From Flavobacterium sp. 245 (GTDB lineage: Bacteria; Bacteroidota; Bacteroidia; Flavobacteriales; Flavobacteriaceae): a stretch of DNA of 64,000 nucleotides. The stretch lies in assembly GCF_004362055.1 (NCBI RefSeq), contig NZ_SNXB01000004.1:124001-188000 (forward strand), read 5' to 3'. The notes below the pieces were generated by a model. The model was not told where the DNA came from. It made no database searches and saw nothing but the letters and a program-made list of their open reading frames with translations. The first letter of the stretch is position 1. The number at the start of each line of letters is the position of its first letter. This document shows, piece after piece, positions 1 to 10,742 of the stretch. The position numbers were made by a program, and so were the translations under genes.

Positions 1-2417
1 GTCGAAACGGCTAATTCTCTGCTTTTGTTATCAACATCCTGAGAAAGCTGTTCGTTTCTCAATTTCATTAATTGCTGTTCGTTTTCTAATTCTTTGATTT
101 CAAGCAAAAGATTATTCTCTTCAATAAGTTTCTCTTTCTGTTTTTGATAGTAATTTCGGTATGCCTTATTAATCAAATATGCCATGGCCAACATCAAAAG
201 GAAATAAATAAAAACGGCCAGATTTGTCAAATACCAAGGTTTTGAAATTACGAATGTATAAACGGCCGTATTCTCCAAAATTGTATTGGCATATTTTGCC
301 CTAACCTTAAAGGTGTATTTTCCCGGAGAAAGATTTTTGAAATTCACAGTTGCTTTTGTGCTCCATTCGCTCCATTCATTCTGAAAACCTTCAAGCAAGT
401 ATTGATATTCTGTATTAATGTATTTATTGTACTCCGGAACTGTGTAGTTTAATGTGATATTATTTTCACTTGATGCAAAGCTTCCTTCTTCTTGAATAGC
501 AACATTTTTCAGGGTTTCATTTTGCTTATTCATTGTGATATCTGTGACAAAAACTGTGTAGTTCTTAAAACTTAAGTCATCAATATTTAAAGTATAATAA
601 CCATCTGTTGTCCCTATTAAATAATTTGATTTAGAAATCTGGGTAATATTTTCATAGCCCAACATTGAATTTGTCAACGATGCGGGAATCGGAATTACAT
701 TTTCCTTAAGCTGACTGCTAAGTTTGCTGGCTGAGAAATAATGAATGTAATTTTTAGAAAAAAGCCATATTTTATTCGAATTGTCAACAATTAACTTACC
801 CGATGTATATTCATCATTTTCAAAAATGGAACTTAAAACGCTATCTTTTTCAAATTGTTTCGTTGTTGCATTTAATTTAAAAATACCGCCTTTGTAAGCA
901 TAATAAATTGAATTATTAAACTTTGTCAAACTTGCACGAATCCCTTTCTGAGGAGCTTTATAAGTATAAAAATTATTTGTTTTAGATAACGAATTGTCAA
1001 GTTTTAGCCTAAAAATCCCTTTATATTCATGGCTGACATAAACATCTAAATTATTTGCGATTTCAAAATATCGGGATGAATAGTCAAATCCTTTAATTTT
1101 ATTTCGAAATACCCACTGATTATTTACTTTTTCTAAAACCGAAATCCCGTAGTAATTTCCTTGAAGCAAAAGATTTTTATTATGCGGAACTGGTTCAAAT
1201 TTCCAGCTTCCAGATGCTGAAAAAATGCTTCGAGCGGTATCATTTACTACTAGAAATGTTCCAGAATCATGTCCGCAGAAAAGTGCATCATCATAAACAA
1301 AAAGTGACCAAACCTGACCTTTTGTTCCATTTATAAATTTAAAATCACTATTGCTTTCAAGCGGTCTGCAAAAAAGTCCTTGATTTGTTCCAATATATAA
1401 AAGTCCTTTGTAAACCGCCGAAGCGTAAACCGTTCCTAATACCCCCGAATCGTCAGTAAAACTATGTACAGGCGACTGCATATTGATACAGTTAATTCCG
1501 TTATCAAGTCCTGCCCATAAATTTTGATCTTTGTCTTCAAAAAGCGACAAAGCAGTATTATTGCTCAATCCTTTACTTTGCGAAAGATGGTATTTTAACT
1601 TTCCTTTATCTGATAAAATAAAAATCCCGTTAGAAACAGTTCCCAAAGCAAAATTCCCATTCTGAAGACGCTGACTGCTGTAAACAAAACTTGATTTTAA
1701 TTCTGAATCAACATCGGTAACAAAACGAGTCAGTGTATTTTTGACCAATTTATACATTCCATCGAGCTGCGTCTGAATTAGTAAACCATCATCGGTATTG
1801 AAAATATTGGCAATTGTAAATTTTTTCAGAATTGGATTATCTGAAACTAACTTTGCTTTTCCGCTTTCAATTTCAAAAAGACCTTCTTTCATCGTTTGAA
1901 AATAGATCGCATTTTTAGGCGCAAATGATTTTATAACGCCATTTTTTGGTGCAATAATTTTAAACTGTCCCGTTTTTGTATCGTAAATATAAATTCGGTT
2001 AAGCGACTGAAACAAAACCCATTGATCATATTTTAATATGTTCCAAAATTGCTCATCATCTAAAATTTTGCTTTTGATTGTATTACTAAGCGAAGTATAT
2101 TTCAGCCTGCCGTCTGGTTTTCTGGTCCAATAACCAAAATTCATGTAAGTTCCTGTATAGATTTTATTTCCAATTACTTTTACAGAGCGCAGAATTGTTT
2201 CATTTGGAGCACGATACAGTTGCCAATTTGTTCCGTTATATTCTAAAAGTCCATCATTATTAGCAAAATACAAGTAATTCTGATCGTCCTGTGAAATCAT
2301 CCAGCTTTGATTACCAGCTCCATAAACAGAAGACGAATACTTAATAATTGGCGGAAATTCCTGTGCAAACATCAGGAAATTAAATAAAAGAAATAAAGTA
2401 GATAGTTTAGTTTTCAA
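1..2417 (-). CDS. Two-component-type sensor/regulator with propeller and triple-tyrosine domain (3' end outside window)
   Basis: The reading frame is open from 2417 to the left edge, at least 805 residues. The start is taken as TTG at 2417: the frame opens at a TAA just upstream, no ATG fits, and the N-terminus then reads as a signal peptide ending FLMFAQ. The bulk resembles a periplasmic beta-propeller sensor with repeated short blades, followed by a Y_Y_Y-like domain. One membrane helix lies near residues 725-748 (FLLMLAMAYLINKAY), then a charged coiled coil rich in E, K and Q runs to the edge. Related Flavobacteria proteins end in a LuxR-type helix-turn-helix and often control nearby carbohydrate genes; here that end is not visible, so a histidine kinase tail cannot be excluded. 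No TAnnTTTG box was found upstream. Confidence 0.8.
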   Translation of the reverse strand, partial: MKTKLSTLFLLFNFLMFAQEFPPIIKYSSSVYGAGNQSWMISQDDQNYLYFANNDGLLEYNGTNWQLYRAPNETILRSVKVIGNKIYTGTYMNFGYWTRKPDGRLKYTSLSNTIKSKILDDEQFWNILKYDQWVLFQSLNRIYIYDTKTGQFKIIAPKNGVIKSFAPKNAIYFQTMKEGLFEIESGKAKLVSDNPILKKFTIANIFNTDDGLLIQTQLDGMYKLVKNTLTRFVTDVDSELKSSFVYSSQRLQNGNFALGTVSNGIFILSDKGKLKYHLSQSKGLSNNTALSLFEDKDQNLWAGLDNGINCINMQSPVHSFTDDSGVLGTVYASAVYKGLLYIGTNQGLFCRPLESNSDFKFINGTKGQVWSLFVYDDALFCGHDSGTFLVVNDTARSIFSASGSWKFEPVPHNKNLLLQGNYYGISVLEKVNNQWVFRNKIKGFDYSSRYFEIANNLDVYVSHEYKGIFRLKLDNSLSKTNNFYTYKAPQKGIRASLTKFNNSIYYAYKGGIFKLNATTKQFEKDSVLSSIFENDEYTSGKLIVDNSNKIWLFSKNYIHYFSASKLSSQLKENVIPIPASLTNSMLGYENITQISKSNYLIGTTDGYYTLNIDDLSFKNYTVFVTDITMNKQNETLKNVAIQEEGSFASSENNITLNYTVPEYNKYINTEYQYLLEGFQNEWSEWSTKATVNFKNLSPGKYTFKVRAKYANTILENTAVYTFVISKPWYLTNLAVFIYFLLMLAMAYLINKAYRNYYQKQKEKLIEENNLLLEIKELENEQQLMKLRNEQLSQDVDNKSRELAVS

Positions 2418-2649
2418 AATTTGGTCAGGATATTAAAATAGTACTAAAACAGTTCTAAAATAGGATATTTTATATTTGAAACAATACTTTTTTTTAAAAT
2501 ACGCGAATACATTGCGTTCCTGCGGTTGAAACGATGTTAAAAAAAAAATATTTATAAGGGCTTACAAGAAATTAAATTTCAAGATCTAACATGGTAATTC
2601 TGTTAAGATTTGGAACAATATCCTTAACAAAACTCTCCTCAAAATTGAT

Positions 2650-2657
2650 TACTTTTG
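2650..2657 (+). promoter_or_regulatory. -7 promoter box for uvrA
   Basis: TACTTTTG matches the Bacteroidetes -7 consensus TAnnTTTG and lies 18 nt before the ATG at 2676. No TTG element at the usual -33 spacing was seen. Confidence 0.55.
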
Positions 2658-2675
2658 TAAAAATTGACTTTTTTT

Positions 2676-5471
2676 ATGCAAATCGATCTTTCTACACTCG
2701 ACCCAAAGCAAAATATCATCATTAAAGGAGCACAGGTACATAATCTAAAAAATGTAAGTGTTGCTATTCCGCGAAATAAACTTGTTGTAATTACAGGACT
2801 TTCAGGATCAGGAAAATCCAGTTTGGCATTTGATACGCTATATGCCGAAGGACAGCGCCGTTATGTAGAAAGTTTATCATCATACGCACGTCAATTTTTG
2901 GGACGTCTGGACAAACCAAAAGTGGAATACATAAAAGGTATTGCACCGGCAATTGCAATCGAGCAAAAAGTCAATACGACAAATGCTCGTTCGACTGTTG
3001 GTACTTCTACTGAAATTTACGATTATATCAAACTTTTATATGCCAGAATTGGCCGCACTTTTTCTCCAGTTTCTGGAGAGGAAGTCAAAAAAAATACCGT
3101 AACCGATGTTATTTCTGATGTTAAAACTTTAGAAATTGACAGCAAATGGCTTTTACTGGCTCCCATTCATTTAGAAGAAGGAAGACAGCTTGAAGACAAA
3201 CTAAAAGTCCTTTTACAGCAAGGTTTTGCTCGTATTTTAGTCGACAATGAAATGGTTCGTCTGGATGAATTTACAGCTTCAGATCTTCATACTTTAGACA
3301 ATAAGGATATTCTATTAATCATTGATCGAATTGTTGTTAAAGAGGAAGAAGAATTCTACAATCGTCTCGCAGATGCTGTACAAACTGCTTTCTTTGAAGG
3401 AAAAGGAATTTGTTTTCTGCAGGAATTAGGTACCGAAAAGCGTTTTTCTTATTCTAATAATTTTGAATTGGACGGAATTACGTTTTTAGAACCAAATGTT
3501 CATTTGTTCAGTTTCAACAATCCTTACGGTGCTTGTCCGGTTTGTGAAGGCTATGGAAATATTATAGGCATTGATGCCGATTTAGTAGTTCCAAATACTT
3601 CTTTATCTGTTTTTGAAAGTGCCATTTATCCGTGGCGAGGCGAAAGCATGAGCTGGTATAAAGATGAATTAGTAAAACATGCTTACAAATTTGACTTCCC
3701 AATTCACAAGCCATTCTTTCAATTATCAGAAGAGCAAAAAGATTTGCTTTGGAAAGGAAATCAATATTTTCAGGGATTAAATGATTTTTTCAGAGAATTA
3801 GAAGAGAAAAATTATAAAATCCAAAATCGCGTAATGTTATCGCGTTATCGAGGCAAAACTAAATGCCACGCATGTCGCGGAAAACGCTTGCGCGAAGAAG
3901 CTTCATACGTAAAAATTAATGGCAAAACGGTTTCAGAATTAGTCGATTTGCCTATTAGGCATTTGGTTACTTTTTTCAAAAATATTGATTTAAATGTTTA
4001 TGAAGCGCAAATTGCAAAACGTTTGATGGTCGAAATCAACAATCGTTTATCATTTCTGACAGAAGTTGGTTTGGATTACCTTACGTTAAACCGAAACTCT
4101 TCAACACTTTCTGGAGGAGAATCACAGCGTATTAATCTTGCAACTTCATTAGGAAGCAGTCTTGTTGGTTCGATGTACATTTTAGATGAACCAAGTATAG
4201 GTCTTCATCCAAAAGATTCTGAACGTCTTATTAAAGTATTGCTTTCTCTTCGTGATTTAGGAAATACGGTAATTGTGGTTGAACACGACGAAGATATCAT
4301 GAAAGCAGCCGATATGATTATTGATATTGGTCCAGAAGCAGGAACTTTTGGAGGAAATTTGGTCGCTCAAGGAACTTATGAAGAAATCTTGAAATCAGAT
4401 TCGCTTACTTCAAAATACCTGAACGGTGATTTAGAAATTTCTGTTCCAAAGAAAAGACGAAAATTCAAAAATCACATTGATATTATTGGTGCAAGAGAAA
4501 ACAATTTAAAAAATATTGACGTTACATTTCCACTTGATGTTTTAACGGTTGTAACCGGAGTTTCAGGAAGTGGAAAAAGTACTTTGATCAAGAAAATCTT
4601 GTTTCCTGCCATGCAGAAAAAACTGGAAAATGCTGCTGAAAAAGCAGGCCAGTTCAGCGAAATAAAAGGTTCTTTTTCACAAATCAAACATATTGAATAT
4701 GTAGATCAAAATCCTATTGGAAGAAGTTCAAGATCAAATCCGGTGACGTATATCAAAGCATATGATGATATCCGAGATTTGTATGCTAAAGAAAAACTTT
4801 CAAAAATAAGAGGCTATCAAGCCAAACATTTTTCTTTTAACGTTGATGGAGGCCGATGTGAAACTTGCAAAGGAGAAGGCTCAATAAACATTGAAATGGT
4901 TTTCATGGCCGATGTTTCACTGCCTTGCGAAACATGTGGTGGAAAACGATTTAAAAAAGAAATTTTGGAAGTTACGTTTGACAATAAAAACATCAATGAC
5001 ATTTTAACTATGACTATTGATGATGCAATTGCTTTCTTTGAAAAAAACAAACAATCAAAAATCACTCAAAAATTACAGCCTTTGCAAGACGTAGGTTTAG
5101 GATATGTTCAATTAGGACAATCATCTTCTACCCTTTCTGGCGGTGAAGCCCAGCGTATCAAATTAGCTTCTTTTTTAGTTAAAGGTGCAACAAAAGACAA
5201 AGCTCTATTTGTATTTGATGAACCTACAACGGGACTGCATTTTCACGATATCAAGAAATTATTAGCTTCATTTGATGCTTTAATCGAAAAAGGCCATTCG
5301 ATAATTGTCATCGAACATAATCTCGATTTAATAAAATGTGCCGACTGGATCATTGATCTTGGACCTGAAGGCGGTGAAAACGGAGGGCATTTGTTGGCCG
5401 TGGGAACGCCAGAAGACATTGTAAAAGTAAAAGAATCTATCACTGGAATTTATTTGAAAGATAAACTTTGA
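2676..5471 (+). CDS. uvrA: Excinuclease ABC subunit A (UvrA)
   Basis: UvrA is the DNA-damage-recognition ATPase of nucleotide excision repair and loads UvrB. The 931-residue length is usual. It has two ABC ATPase modules: Walker A near 41-48 (GLSGSGKSS) and 627 (GVSGSGKST), with signatures LSGGESQR near 478 and LSGGEAQR near 821. The UvrB-binding insert (about 120-240) is present, so this is a full-length type rather than the UvrA2 type lacking it. Zinc modules include CHAC near 396 and CETC...CETC near 727-753. The first zinc finger keeps only its second CxxC (CPVC near 286); the first pair is replaced by a stretch without cysteine. ATG 2676 is preferred over an upstream in-frame TTG because of the promoter box placement and the family N-terminus. 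Confidence 0.95.
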   Translation: MQIDLSTLDPKQNIIIKGAQVHNLKNVSVAIPRNKLVVITGLSGSGKSSLAFDTLYAEGQRRYVESLSSYARQFLGRLDKPKVEYIKGIAPAIAIEQKVNTTNARSTVGTSTEIYDYIKLLYARIGRTFSPVSGEEVKKNTVTDVISDVKTLEIDSKWLLLAPIHLEEGRQLEDKLKVLLQQGFARILVDNEMVRLDEFTASDLHTLDNKDILLIIDRIVVKEEEEFYNRLADAVQTAFFEGKGICFLQELGTEKRFSYSNNFELDGITFLEPNVHLFSFNNPYGACPVCEGYGNIIGIDADLVVPNTSLSVFESAIYPWRGESMSWYKDELVKHAYKFDFPIHKPFFQLSEEQKDLLWKGNQYFQGLNDFFRELEEKNYKIQNRVMLSRYRGKTKCHACRGKRLREEASYVKINGKTVSELVDLPIRHLVTFFKNIDLNVYEAQIAKRLMVEINNRLSFLTEVGLDYLTLNRNSSTLSGGESQRINLATSLGSSLVGSMYILDEPSIGLHPKDSERLIKVLLSLRDLGNTVIVVEHDEDIMKAADMIIDIGPEAGTFGGNLVAQGTYEEILKSDSLTSKYLNGDLEISVPKKRRKFKNHIDIIGARENNLKNIDVTFPLDVLTVVTGVSGSGKSTLIKKILFPAMQKKLENAAEKAGQFSEIKGSFSQIKHIEYVDQNPIGRSSRSNPVTYIKAYDDIRDLYAKEKLSKIRGYQAKHFSFNVDGGRCETCKGEGSINIEMVFMADVSLPCETCGGKRFKKEILEVTFDNKNINDILTMTIDDAIAFFEKNKQSKITQKLQPLQDVGLGYVQLGQSSSTLSGGEAQRIKLASFLVKGATKDKALFVFDEPTTGLHFHDIKKLLASFDALIEKGHSIIVIEHNLDLIKCADWIIDLGPEGGENGGHLLAVGTPEDIVKVKESITGIYLKDKL

Positions 5472-5475
5472 AAAT

Positions 5476-5625
5476 GCTTTAGGCATTAGGCAATAAGCTT
5501 TAGGCTTTTTTTACAGACTGATCAGTGCTAAGTACGATGCAAAAAAAACAGCCAATTATGGCTGTTTTTTTTTAAAGGTTGATTTTGCTTATAGCTTACG
5601 GCATAAAGCCTAAAGCTTTAAGCTA
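5476..5625. repeat. Inverted copies of a word-like AGCTTTAGGC repeat
   Basis: The gap after uvrA has the words GCTTTAGGCATTAGGC and AAGCTTTAGGC near 5476-5506. The complementary words GCCTAAAGCTTTAAGC appear near 5606-5623, running into the 3' end of the next gene. The copies lie on both sides of the uvrA terminator and could form a large hairpin. It resembles other degenerate intergenic word repeats in this window. Confidence 0.5.
5541..5573 (+). terminator. Terminator after uvrA
   Basis: Stem AACAGCC (5547-5553), loop AATTAT, GGCTGTT (5560-5566), followed by a T run. An A run precedes the stem, so it could also stop transcription on the other strand. Confidence 0.8.
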
Positions 5626-5923
5626 CTAAACATTTTTCTTCAAAAGGAACGCCATCCTCATCGATGGCAACTAATATTTTTTTCTGCTTTGAGGCCTCTA
5701 AAGTAAGATAAAGCCATGCGAACGACCACAATCCTAACGTCAAGCAAAAAATAATAAAATTCAAACTATGATTTACTACTTTTCCGCCTTTTGAAAGTAC
5801 GGCAAAAAGTAATTCATCATTTCTTTCTTCCAGTGTAAATCCATTATGAACTTTGTTTGAGATCATATTTGAAAACACTTGCAAGCTTTGTTCTTGACTA
5901 AGTGGATTGCCTTTCATAATCAT
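5618..5923 (-). CDS. Small membrane protein, unknown function
   Basis: 101 residues, or 99 from the second Met at 5917. The first 45 residues are polar (QEQSLQVFSNMISNKVHNGF). A hydrophobic segment of about 25 residues follows (LNFIIFCLTLGLWSFAWLYLTL), then a short acidic tail ending near a cysteine. I recall similar small proteins in Flavobacteria, but no function. The stop codon overlaps the word repeat noted at 5476-5625, so the true C-terminus may have been altered by the repeat. Confidence 0.65.
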   Translation of the reverse strand: MIMKGNPLSQEQSLQVFSNMISNKVHNGFTLEERNDELLFAVLSKGGKVVNHSLNFIIFCLTLGLWSFAWLYLTLEASKQKKILVAIDEDGVPFEEKCLVA

Positions 5924-6162
5924 TAATTCATTTAAAAGATTAATCTAAATACTACTACACTACTTAACACTTTTCAGATCTCGAATAGTGCTTCAATCTC
6001 AATAAAACATAAGAATATCAACTTTTATTGCTTTATGAATGATATTTTTTATCAATGCTAGCAAATCGTTGCTAAATTCTCAGCTAAAGTTAGTTTTAAT
6101 AAAATTAACTGCAAAGAAAATAAGTGTTAAAATTTCAAACTTAACAACTTAATATCAATATC

Positions 6163-7815
6163 TTAACTCTTATTCTTGACTTCAAAAGAAGGCGCTTCAT
6201 AATCTGACTTCAAGTAATCAGCGGGAATTGTTGTGGTATTCCCGTCACGAAGTGAACTATAATGAGGCGACATAATTTCGATACCTGCTGCATTAAACGA
6301 ATCTTGAATATTTTGATGCAGTGATGAATAAATTCTAGGCTGTTTTGTTGGTTCTTTGGTATAAACATTAATTTGGTAGGATACATAAAAATCATCCAGA
6401 CTAGTCTGAAGAACAAATGGCGGGGGGGTCTGCTCAGCTAATTCTGTTTTTAGAGCCGCATCAATTAAAGCTTTGTGAATGTCTTTCCATGGCACATCAT
6501 AACCAATAGTTACAGTTGTGTGAATAAGCAATCCATTTGTAGACTGTTTAGTGTTGGCAGAATAATTAGTAGAAGTACTGGATAAAACGGTGGCATTCGG
6601 AATTGTAATATCTTCAAACTTTGGCGTTCTTACTCGGGTGACCAAAGCCGTTTTTTCAATTACTTCTCCGCTAACATCTCCAATCTTTATAAAATCACCA
6701 ATTTTGAATGGCCTCATGTATGTAATCACCAATCCGGCCACCATATTTGCAATAGCATTTGAAGAACCTAATGAAAATAAGATACCAACAAATACAGAAA
6801 CACCTTTAAAAATATCTGAATCTGATCCTGGCAAATATGGAAAAATAATTACTAGCATAAAAGCAAACATCAAAAACCGAATAATATTAAATGTGGGCAT
6901 GGCCCAATCATTGTAGAAACCATCAATTTTAATATTTTCATTTTTAATCTCTTCAAAAAAGAATTTAATAATTCTAACACTGAATCGGAAAATAATAATA
7001 ATGACAATAATAGTAACCAAACTTGGCAGGAACCCAACAAATCCCATAACGGCCAATTTTGCAGGCGTTAATATCCATCGCAGCAAAGTTGTAGTGTAAA
7101 CCTCTGTTGCAGGAAAAATACTGAACAAAACAGGAAGTGATAGGTAAACTATAAAAATTAATGCAATTACTTTTATAACACCAAATAATCGCATAATGAG
7201 AAACTGCTGTTTATGCGCCGCTAATAAATTGATATTATTGTACTTGACTCCTTTAAAATATCGGTCACTATTTTTTAGTATATAAAATTTTATCCAATTA
7301 AAAACTTTCGACACAAGATATAAAACCAAACCAATTATAAAAATCAGTAATGCTGTAAATCCAAGTCTTTTTGGGAGTTGCGAATGATTTTCGTTTTGAT
7401 AAATAACTGCCTTTTTTATCGCATTAAGATTGCGGACAGCAATTTCTTTAGCCGATTTACTTTCTGAAGCTGCATCAGCATTTAAAACAGACATTAGTAT
7501 TAAATCGCCTTTGTAAACAATATCAACACTAATATCAGAAGGAATAGCCTTTAACGAATCTGGAGCGAAAAGATCATTTTCATACAAAGATTTTATTTTC
7601 TCTGAAATTGCCTTGGCTCTATTTTCTGCAGAAAAAGAGCCTACTTTATTATAGACATAAAAAAGCGTGTCTTTAAAAGGAACAACAGGATATCCTTTGG
7701 GTTTTGACACTTTAGTCTCAATATTTGCATTTTGGGGCTTATCTTTTTGCGCAAATAAAAATGAGGAAAATAAAAGAATAGAAAACGCTAAAAAACAATT
7801 AAATTTATTCATCAT
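6163..7815 (-). CDS. MscS-family mechanosensitive ion channel
   Basis: Forms a membrane pore opened by membrane tension, letting solutes out on osmotic downshock. It has 550 residues; Met 2 (7812) is an equally likely start. A signal peptide (FLAFSILLFSSFLFAQ) and a periplasmic domain of about 130 residues precede several membrane helices. The pore region (VGILFSLGSSNAIANMVAGL) and the beta domain (FKIGDFIKIGDVSGEVIEKT) are clear, with the C-terminal MscS alpha/beta domain after them. The extra periplasmic and membrane segments make it longer than E. coli MscS (about 286), as in YbdG/YnaI-type members. It stands alone, with its own -7 box upstream. Confidence 0.9.
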   Translation of the reverse strand: MMNKFNCFLAFSILLFSSFLFAQKDKPQNANIETKVSKPKGYPVVPFKDTLFYVYNKVGSFSAENRAKAISEKIKSLYENDLFAPDSLKAIPSDISVDIVYKGDLILMSVLNADAASESKSAKEIAVRNLNAIKKAVIYQNENHSQLPKRLGFTALLIFIIGLVLYLVSKVFNWIKFYILKNSDRYFKGVKYNNINLLAAHKQQFLIMRLFGVIKVIALIFIVYLSLPVLFSIFPATEVYTTTLLRWILTPAKLAVMGFVGFLPSLVTIIVIIIIFRFSVRIIKFFFEEIKNENIKIDGFYNDWAMPTFNIIRFLMFAFMLVIIFPYLPGSDSDIFKGVSVFVGILFSLGSSNAIANMVAGLVITYMRPFKIGDFIKIGDVSGEVIEKTALVTRVRTPKFEDITIPNATVLSSTSTNYSANTKQSTNGLLIHTTVTIGYDVPWKDIHKALIDAALKTELAEQTPPPFVLQTSLDDFYVSYQINVYTKEPTKQPRIYSSLHQNIQDSFNAAGIEIMSPHYSSLRDGNTTTIPADYLKSDYEAPSFEVKNKS

Positions 7816-7849
7816 AATTCATTAGAAATAAATTGGTTATCCTTTCTAA

Positions 7850-7857
7850 CAAATATA
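7850..7857 (-). promoter_or_regulatory. -7 promoter box for the MscS gene
   Basis: TATATTTG on the minus strand fits TAnnTTTG, 35-38 nt upstream of the start codon. Confidence 0.5.
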
Positions 7858-7911
7858 AAAACAAAATTGATTGAAAAGTAAATTACTTTTCGTTTTCTAA
7901 AAGAAATCGTA

Positions 7912-9381
7912 TTAAATTTTAATTCCTACTTTTTTCAATAAACTATCAATAACCTTATTAATGTCTGGCGATATTTTAAATTTATAATTCAGATACACGT
8001 ATAAAATCGTAACCAAAATCGATTTTAAAGCAATACTAATTAATTGAAAAAATGGAAATTCCCAGAAATAAAACACTAAAAACAATGCAAACGTCAGCAA
8101 TGCCGAATAGATTGTTTCTTTTGTAAAAGGATATAGATGAAGCTTTTTAACCACAAAAAGAAGTTTTGCCAAACTATATAAAGTTATAGAAAGCAATGTT
8201 GCGAATGCTGAACCAAAAATTCCGAAAATAGGAATAAAAATCATATTCAGAATCACAGTCAATACAACTAGCATTAATCCTAAATATAAAACCATTCGGT
8301 AATATTTAGTGTTAAAAATTATTGCATTATTATTGCCTAAAATAAGATCGAAATATTTAGATAGCCCAATCATAAATACAACTGCAATTCCGCCACTGTA
8401 TTCCTTTGGAACCAATTCATAAAGCTGGCTGATATTCACAAAAATACATAACATGACAAACCCACCAACCATTTGCAGATTGATAGAAGTTTTTTTGTAA
8501 AGTGAATTCAATTCATCATGCTTATTTTCATGCATCAATTTTGCTGTAATTGGATACACAATTTGGTGCATTGCTCGGCTTGGAACTGAAATTACCAAAG
8601 CAATATAGGTTGCAACCGAATAATAAGCAATATTTTCAATTTTCATATATTGATTAAGCATCAGCTTGTCACCATCCAAAAGCAAATTGGCTACACTTCC
8701 TGAAAGAATAATATAAAATGTATATTCCATTACTGACTTTACATTCTCAGGAATTGTAATCTGGAAATTTGGTCTTTTGATATAAAACGCATAAAACATT
8801 GTTACCATGAAAGCCAGAAAATAAATCACTGCAGTAACATATACAAATTCAACCAATGAAATCCATTTAAAATACAAACCAATCAAAGCGATAGTCGAAA
8901 GCAGCCTTAAACCAACTTCTTTGATAAAATTTCCAAAAACCGAATGCATATGCACTCTCGCCCAGGCATAGAAAATTTCAAAATAGGCCATACAAATTCC
9001 GATAAATGGAATTAAAAGCATAAATTCTTTTACAACAGGATTTTCTTTTGATACAAAAGCAGTAATATCATCAAAAAAGAAAAGACCAATTATCCCTAAC
9101 GGAATACACATCAAGATAGGGAAAAGCGCTGTAAACGACAAAAATTGCTCTCGCTCCTCTTCTGTTTTATATTGTGAATAGAATTTTACTAATGTGTTTT
9201 GCATCCCGATAGCAAACAAAGGCATAATAACATTTGCTGCCGAAGTAATATAATTTGTTAATGCGTAATAAGTTGCACCAAGAAAAACAGGATACAAATA
9301 AAGTGTATTGATGGCTCCAATTGCGAAACCTATATAGGTAATAATAGTATTTTTAAAAGATTGATTTAAGACAATACCCAT
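7912..9381 (-). CDS. Polysaccharide flippase (Wzx/MATE-like)
   Basis: A 489-residue, almost wholly hydrophobic protein with about 12-14 membrane helices, of the polysaccharide biosynthesis/flippase superfamily that moves lipid-linked glycans across the inner membrane. The N-terminal repeat contains NTLYLYPVFLGATYYALTNY and NVIMPLFAIGMQNTLVKFYS, as expected for Wzx/O-antigen transporters. It lies 45 nt downstream of a glycosyltransferase and near YfhO on the same strand, consistent with a surface-glycan set. It has its own -7 box in the short gap, so it can be transcribed separately. Substrate cannot be inferred. Confidence 0.85.
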   Translation of the reverse strand: MGIVLNQSFKNTIITYIGFAIGAINTLYLYPVFLGATYYALTNYITSAANVIMPLFAIGMQNTLVKFYSQYKTEEEREQFLSFTALFPILMCIPLGIIGLFFFDDITAFVSKENPVVKEFMLLIPFIGICMAYFEIFYAWARVHMHSVFGNFIKEVGLRLLSTIALIGLYFKWISLVEFVYVTAVIYFLAFMVTMFYAFYIKRPNFQITIPENVKSVMEYTFYIILSGSVANLLLDGDKLMLNQYMKIENIAYYSVATYIALVISVPSRAMHQIVYPITAKLMHENKHDELNSLYKKTSINLQMVGGFVMLCIFVNISQLYELVPKEYSGGIAVVFMIGLSKYFDLILGNNNAIIFNTKYYRMVLYLGLMLVVLTVILNMIFIPIFGIFGSAFATLLSITLYSLAKLLFVVKKLHLYPFTKETIYSALLTFALFLVFYFWEFPFFQLISIALKSILVTILYVYLNYKFKISPDINKVIDSLLKKVGIKI

Positions 9382-9415
9382 TTTTGGATTTCTGAATTTA
9401 GATATTAGATTTTTG

Positions 9416-9423
9416 CAAAATTA
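9416..9423 (-). promoter_or_regulatory. -7 promoter box for the flippase gene
   Basis: TAATTTTG on the minus strand, 34 nt before the flippase ATG at 9381 and just past the stop of the glycosyltransferase gene. Confidence 0.5.
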
Positions 9424-9426
9424 CGA

Positions 9427-10713
9427 TTATTCACTAATCAATTGTGCTAATTGTTTTGTCAAGTTTTTTCGTGAATATTGTTGCAATCCAACACCATTAG
9501 ACTGTAGTCTTCCCTCTAAAAATTGATTATAAAAGTCCAAAATTACACTTTTTAACTTCGCTTTTTCAGAATAATCAAAAAATACTCCTGTATTCGTTTC
9601 TGTAATAATAGCTGCAAAATCAGAACCTTGAGGTCCAATCGCAATAATTGGGCGGTTTGACACCATATATTCAAACAGTTTTCCAGGAATAATACTTTTC
9701 GTGTCTTCAGAATTAATTTCGATCAAAAGCAAAACCTGAGATTTCTTTTGATGAGCAATCGCCTCATTATGCGAAACATAACCTAAAAGATTCAAATAGT
9801 CATTCAATTTAAATTCTTCAATAGCATCTAAAACTTCCTGACTAACTGCGCCAATTAGCTTAATTTCTAAATGAGATTTAAAATCAGGAATTTCTTGAAG
9901 AAGTTCAACAAGGCTCTCCCACAAAAATCTAGGATTTCTCTCTGATAAAAAAGATCCAATATGTGCAAGCGTGAATTTCGTGTCCAAAGGCTGTTTTTCA
10001 ACCTTTTCGATATCGTAACCATTTGTAATTACTGAAATTGGCTTATTTGTAATCGCTTGAAATTCAGCTTTTGTAGTTTTGCTTGTTACAATAATAGTAT
10101 CTGCAGTGTTAAGTACTTTATGCTCGAGACTTTTATGTTTTTTTTCAGCATAAGATGATAAACGCAATGCTTTGTGATAGCCAATAGTTGTCCAAGGATC
10201 ACGAAAATCTGCAAACCATTTTACATTTAATTTTTCTTTTAATTCTAAACCAATTAAATGAAGGCTATGTGGCGGTCCAGAGGTTACAATCGTATCGATA
10301 TTATTTTCCTTGATGTATTTTTCAAGATAAGCAACAGAAGGTTTTACCCAAAAAACGCGGGCATCTGGAATAAAAAGATTACCACGAATCCAAAGGAAAG
10401 TTTTATCTAAAAATGTCTGCTTTTTTTTGTGTGGAAAAATACCCGAACTGATTTTCTTTGTCTTATTTTTTGAAAACACAGAAGCCAGCTGATAAGGCTC
10501 CCAGATCTTATTTTTAAGAACAATAACTTTATCTGATATTTCACTAACTAAACCTTCATCAACAATTGGATAAGTTGGATTTTCTGGAACATAAACAATC
10601 GGCTGAATACCAAAATCTGGCAGATATTTTACAAATTTCAGCCAACGCTGTACTCCCGGTCCTCCTGCTGGCGGAAAGTAATACGTAATAATTAAAAGCT
10701 TTTTTTGTTCCAA
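9427..10713 (-). CDS. Glycosyltransferase, GT4-like
   Basis: A 428-residue GT-B fold glycosyltransferase, predicted cytosolic or membrane-peripheral, transferring a sugar from a nucleotide donor to a glycan. The N-terminal acceptor domain starts with YYFPPAGGPGVQRW, a common glycine-rich motif of GT4 enzymes. FADFRDPWTT follows mid-protein. The C-terminal donor domain has LAHIGSFLSERNPRF and PGKLFEYMVSNRPIIAIGP, where the Glu of LFEY is the usual donor-binding residue. Neighbours on the same strand are a small membrane protein and YfhO upstream and a flippase downstream, so a role in cell-surface polysaccharide or glycoprotein glycan assembly is likely. Sugar specificity is unknown. Confidence 0.88.
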   Translation of the reverse strand: MEQKKLLIITYYFPPAGGPGVQRWLKFVKYLPDFGIQPIVYVPENPTYPIVDEGLVSEISDKVIVLKNKIWEPYQLASVFSKNKTKKISSGIFPHKKKQTFLDKTFLWIRGNLFIPDARVFWVKPSVAYLEKYIKENNIDTIVTSGPPHSLHLIGLELKEKLNVKWFADFRDPWTTIGYHKALRLSSYAEKKHKSLEHKVLNTADTIIVTSKTTKAEFQAITNKPISVITNGYDIEKVEKQPLDTKFTLAHIGSFLSERNPRFLWESLVELLQEIPDFKSHLEIKLIGAVSQEVLDAIEEFKLNDYLNLLGYVSHNEAIAHQKKSQVLLLIEINSEDTKSIIPGKLFEYMVSNRPIIAIGPQGSDFAAIITETNTGVFFDYSEKAKLKSVILDFYNQFLEGRLQSNGVGLQQYSRKNLTKQLAQLISE

Positions 10714-10742
10714 TGAAAATTGTTTATTGTTTAAAGTAAAAT

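Noticed and set aside
2664..2675. TTG at 2664 as the uvrA start
   Set aside because: It adds MTFF before the family N-terminus and sits nearly on the promoter box; ATG 2676 is better.
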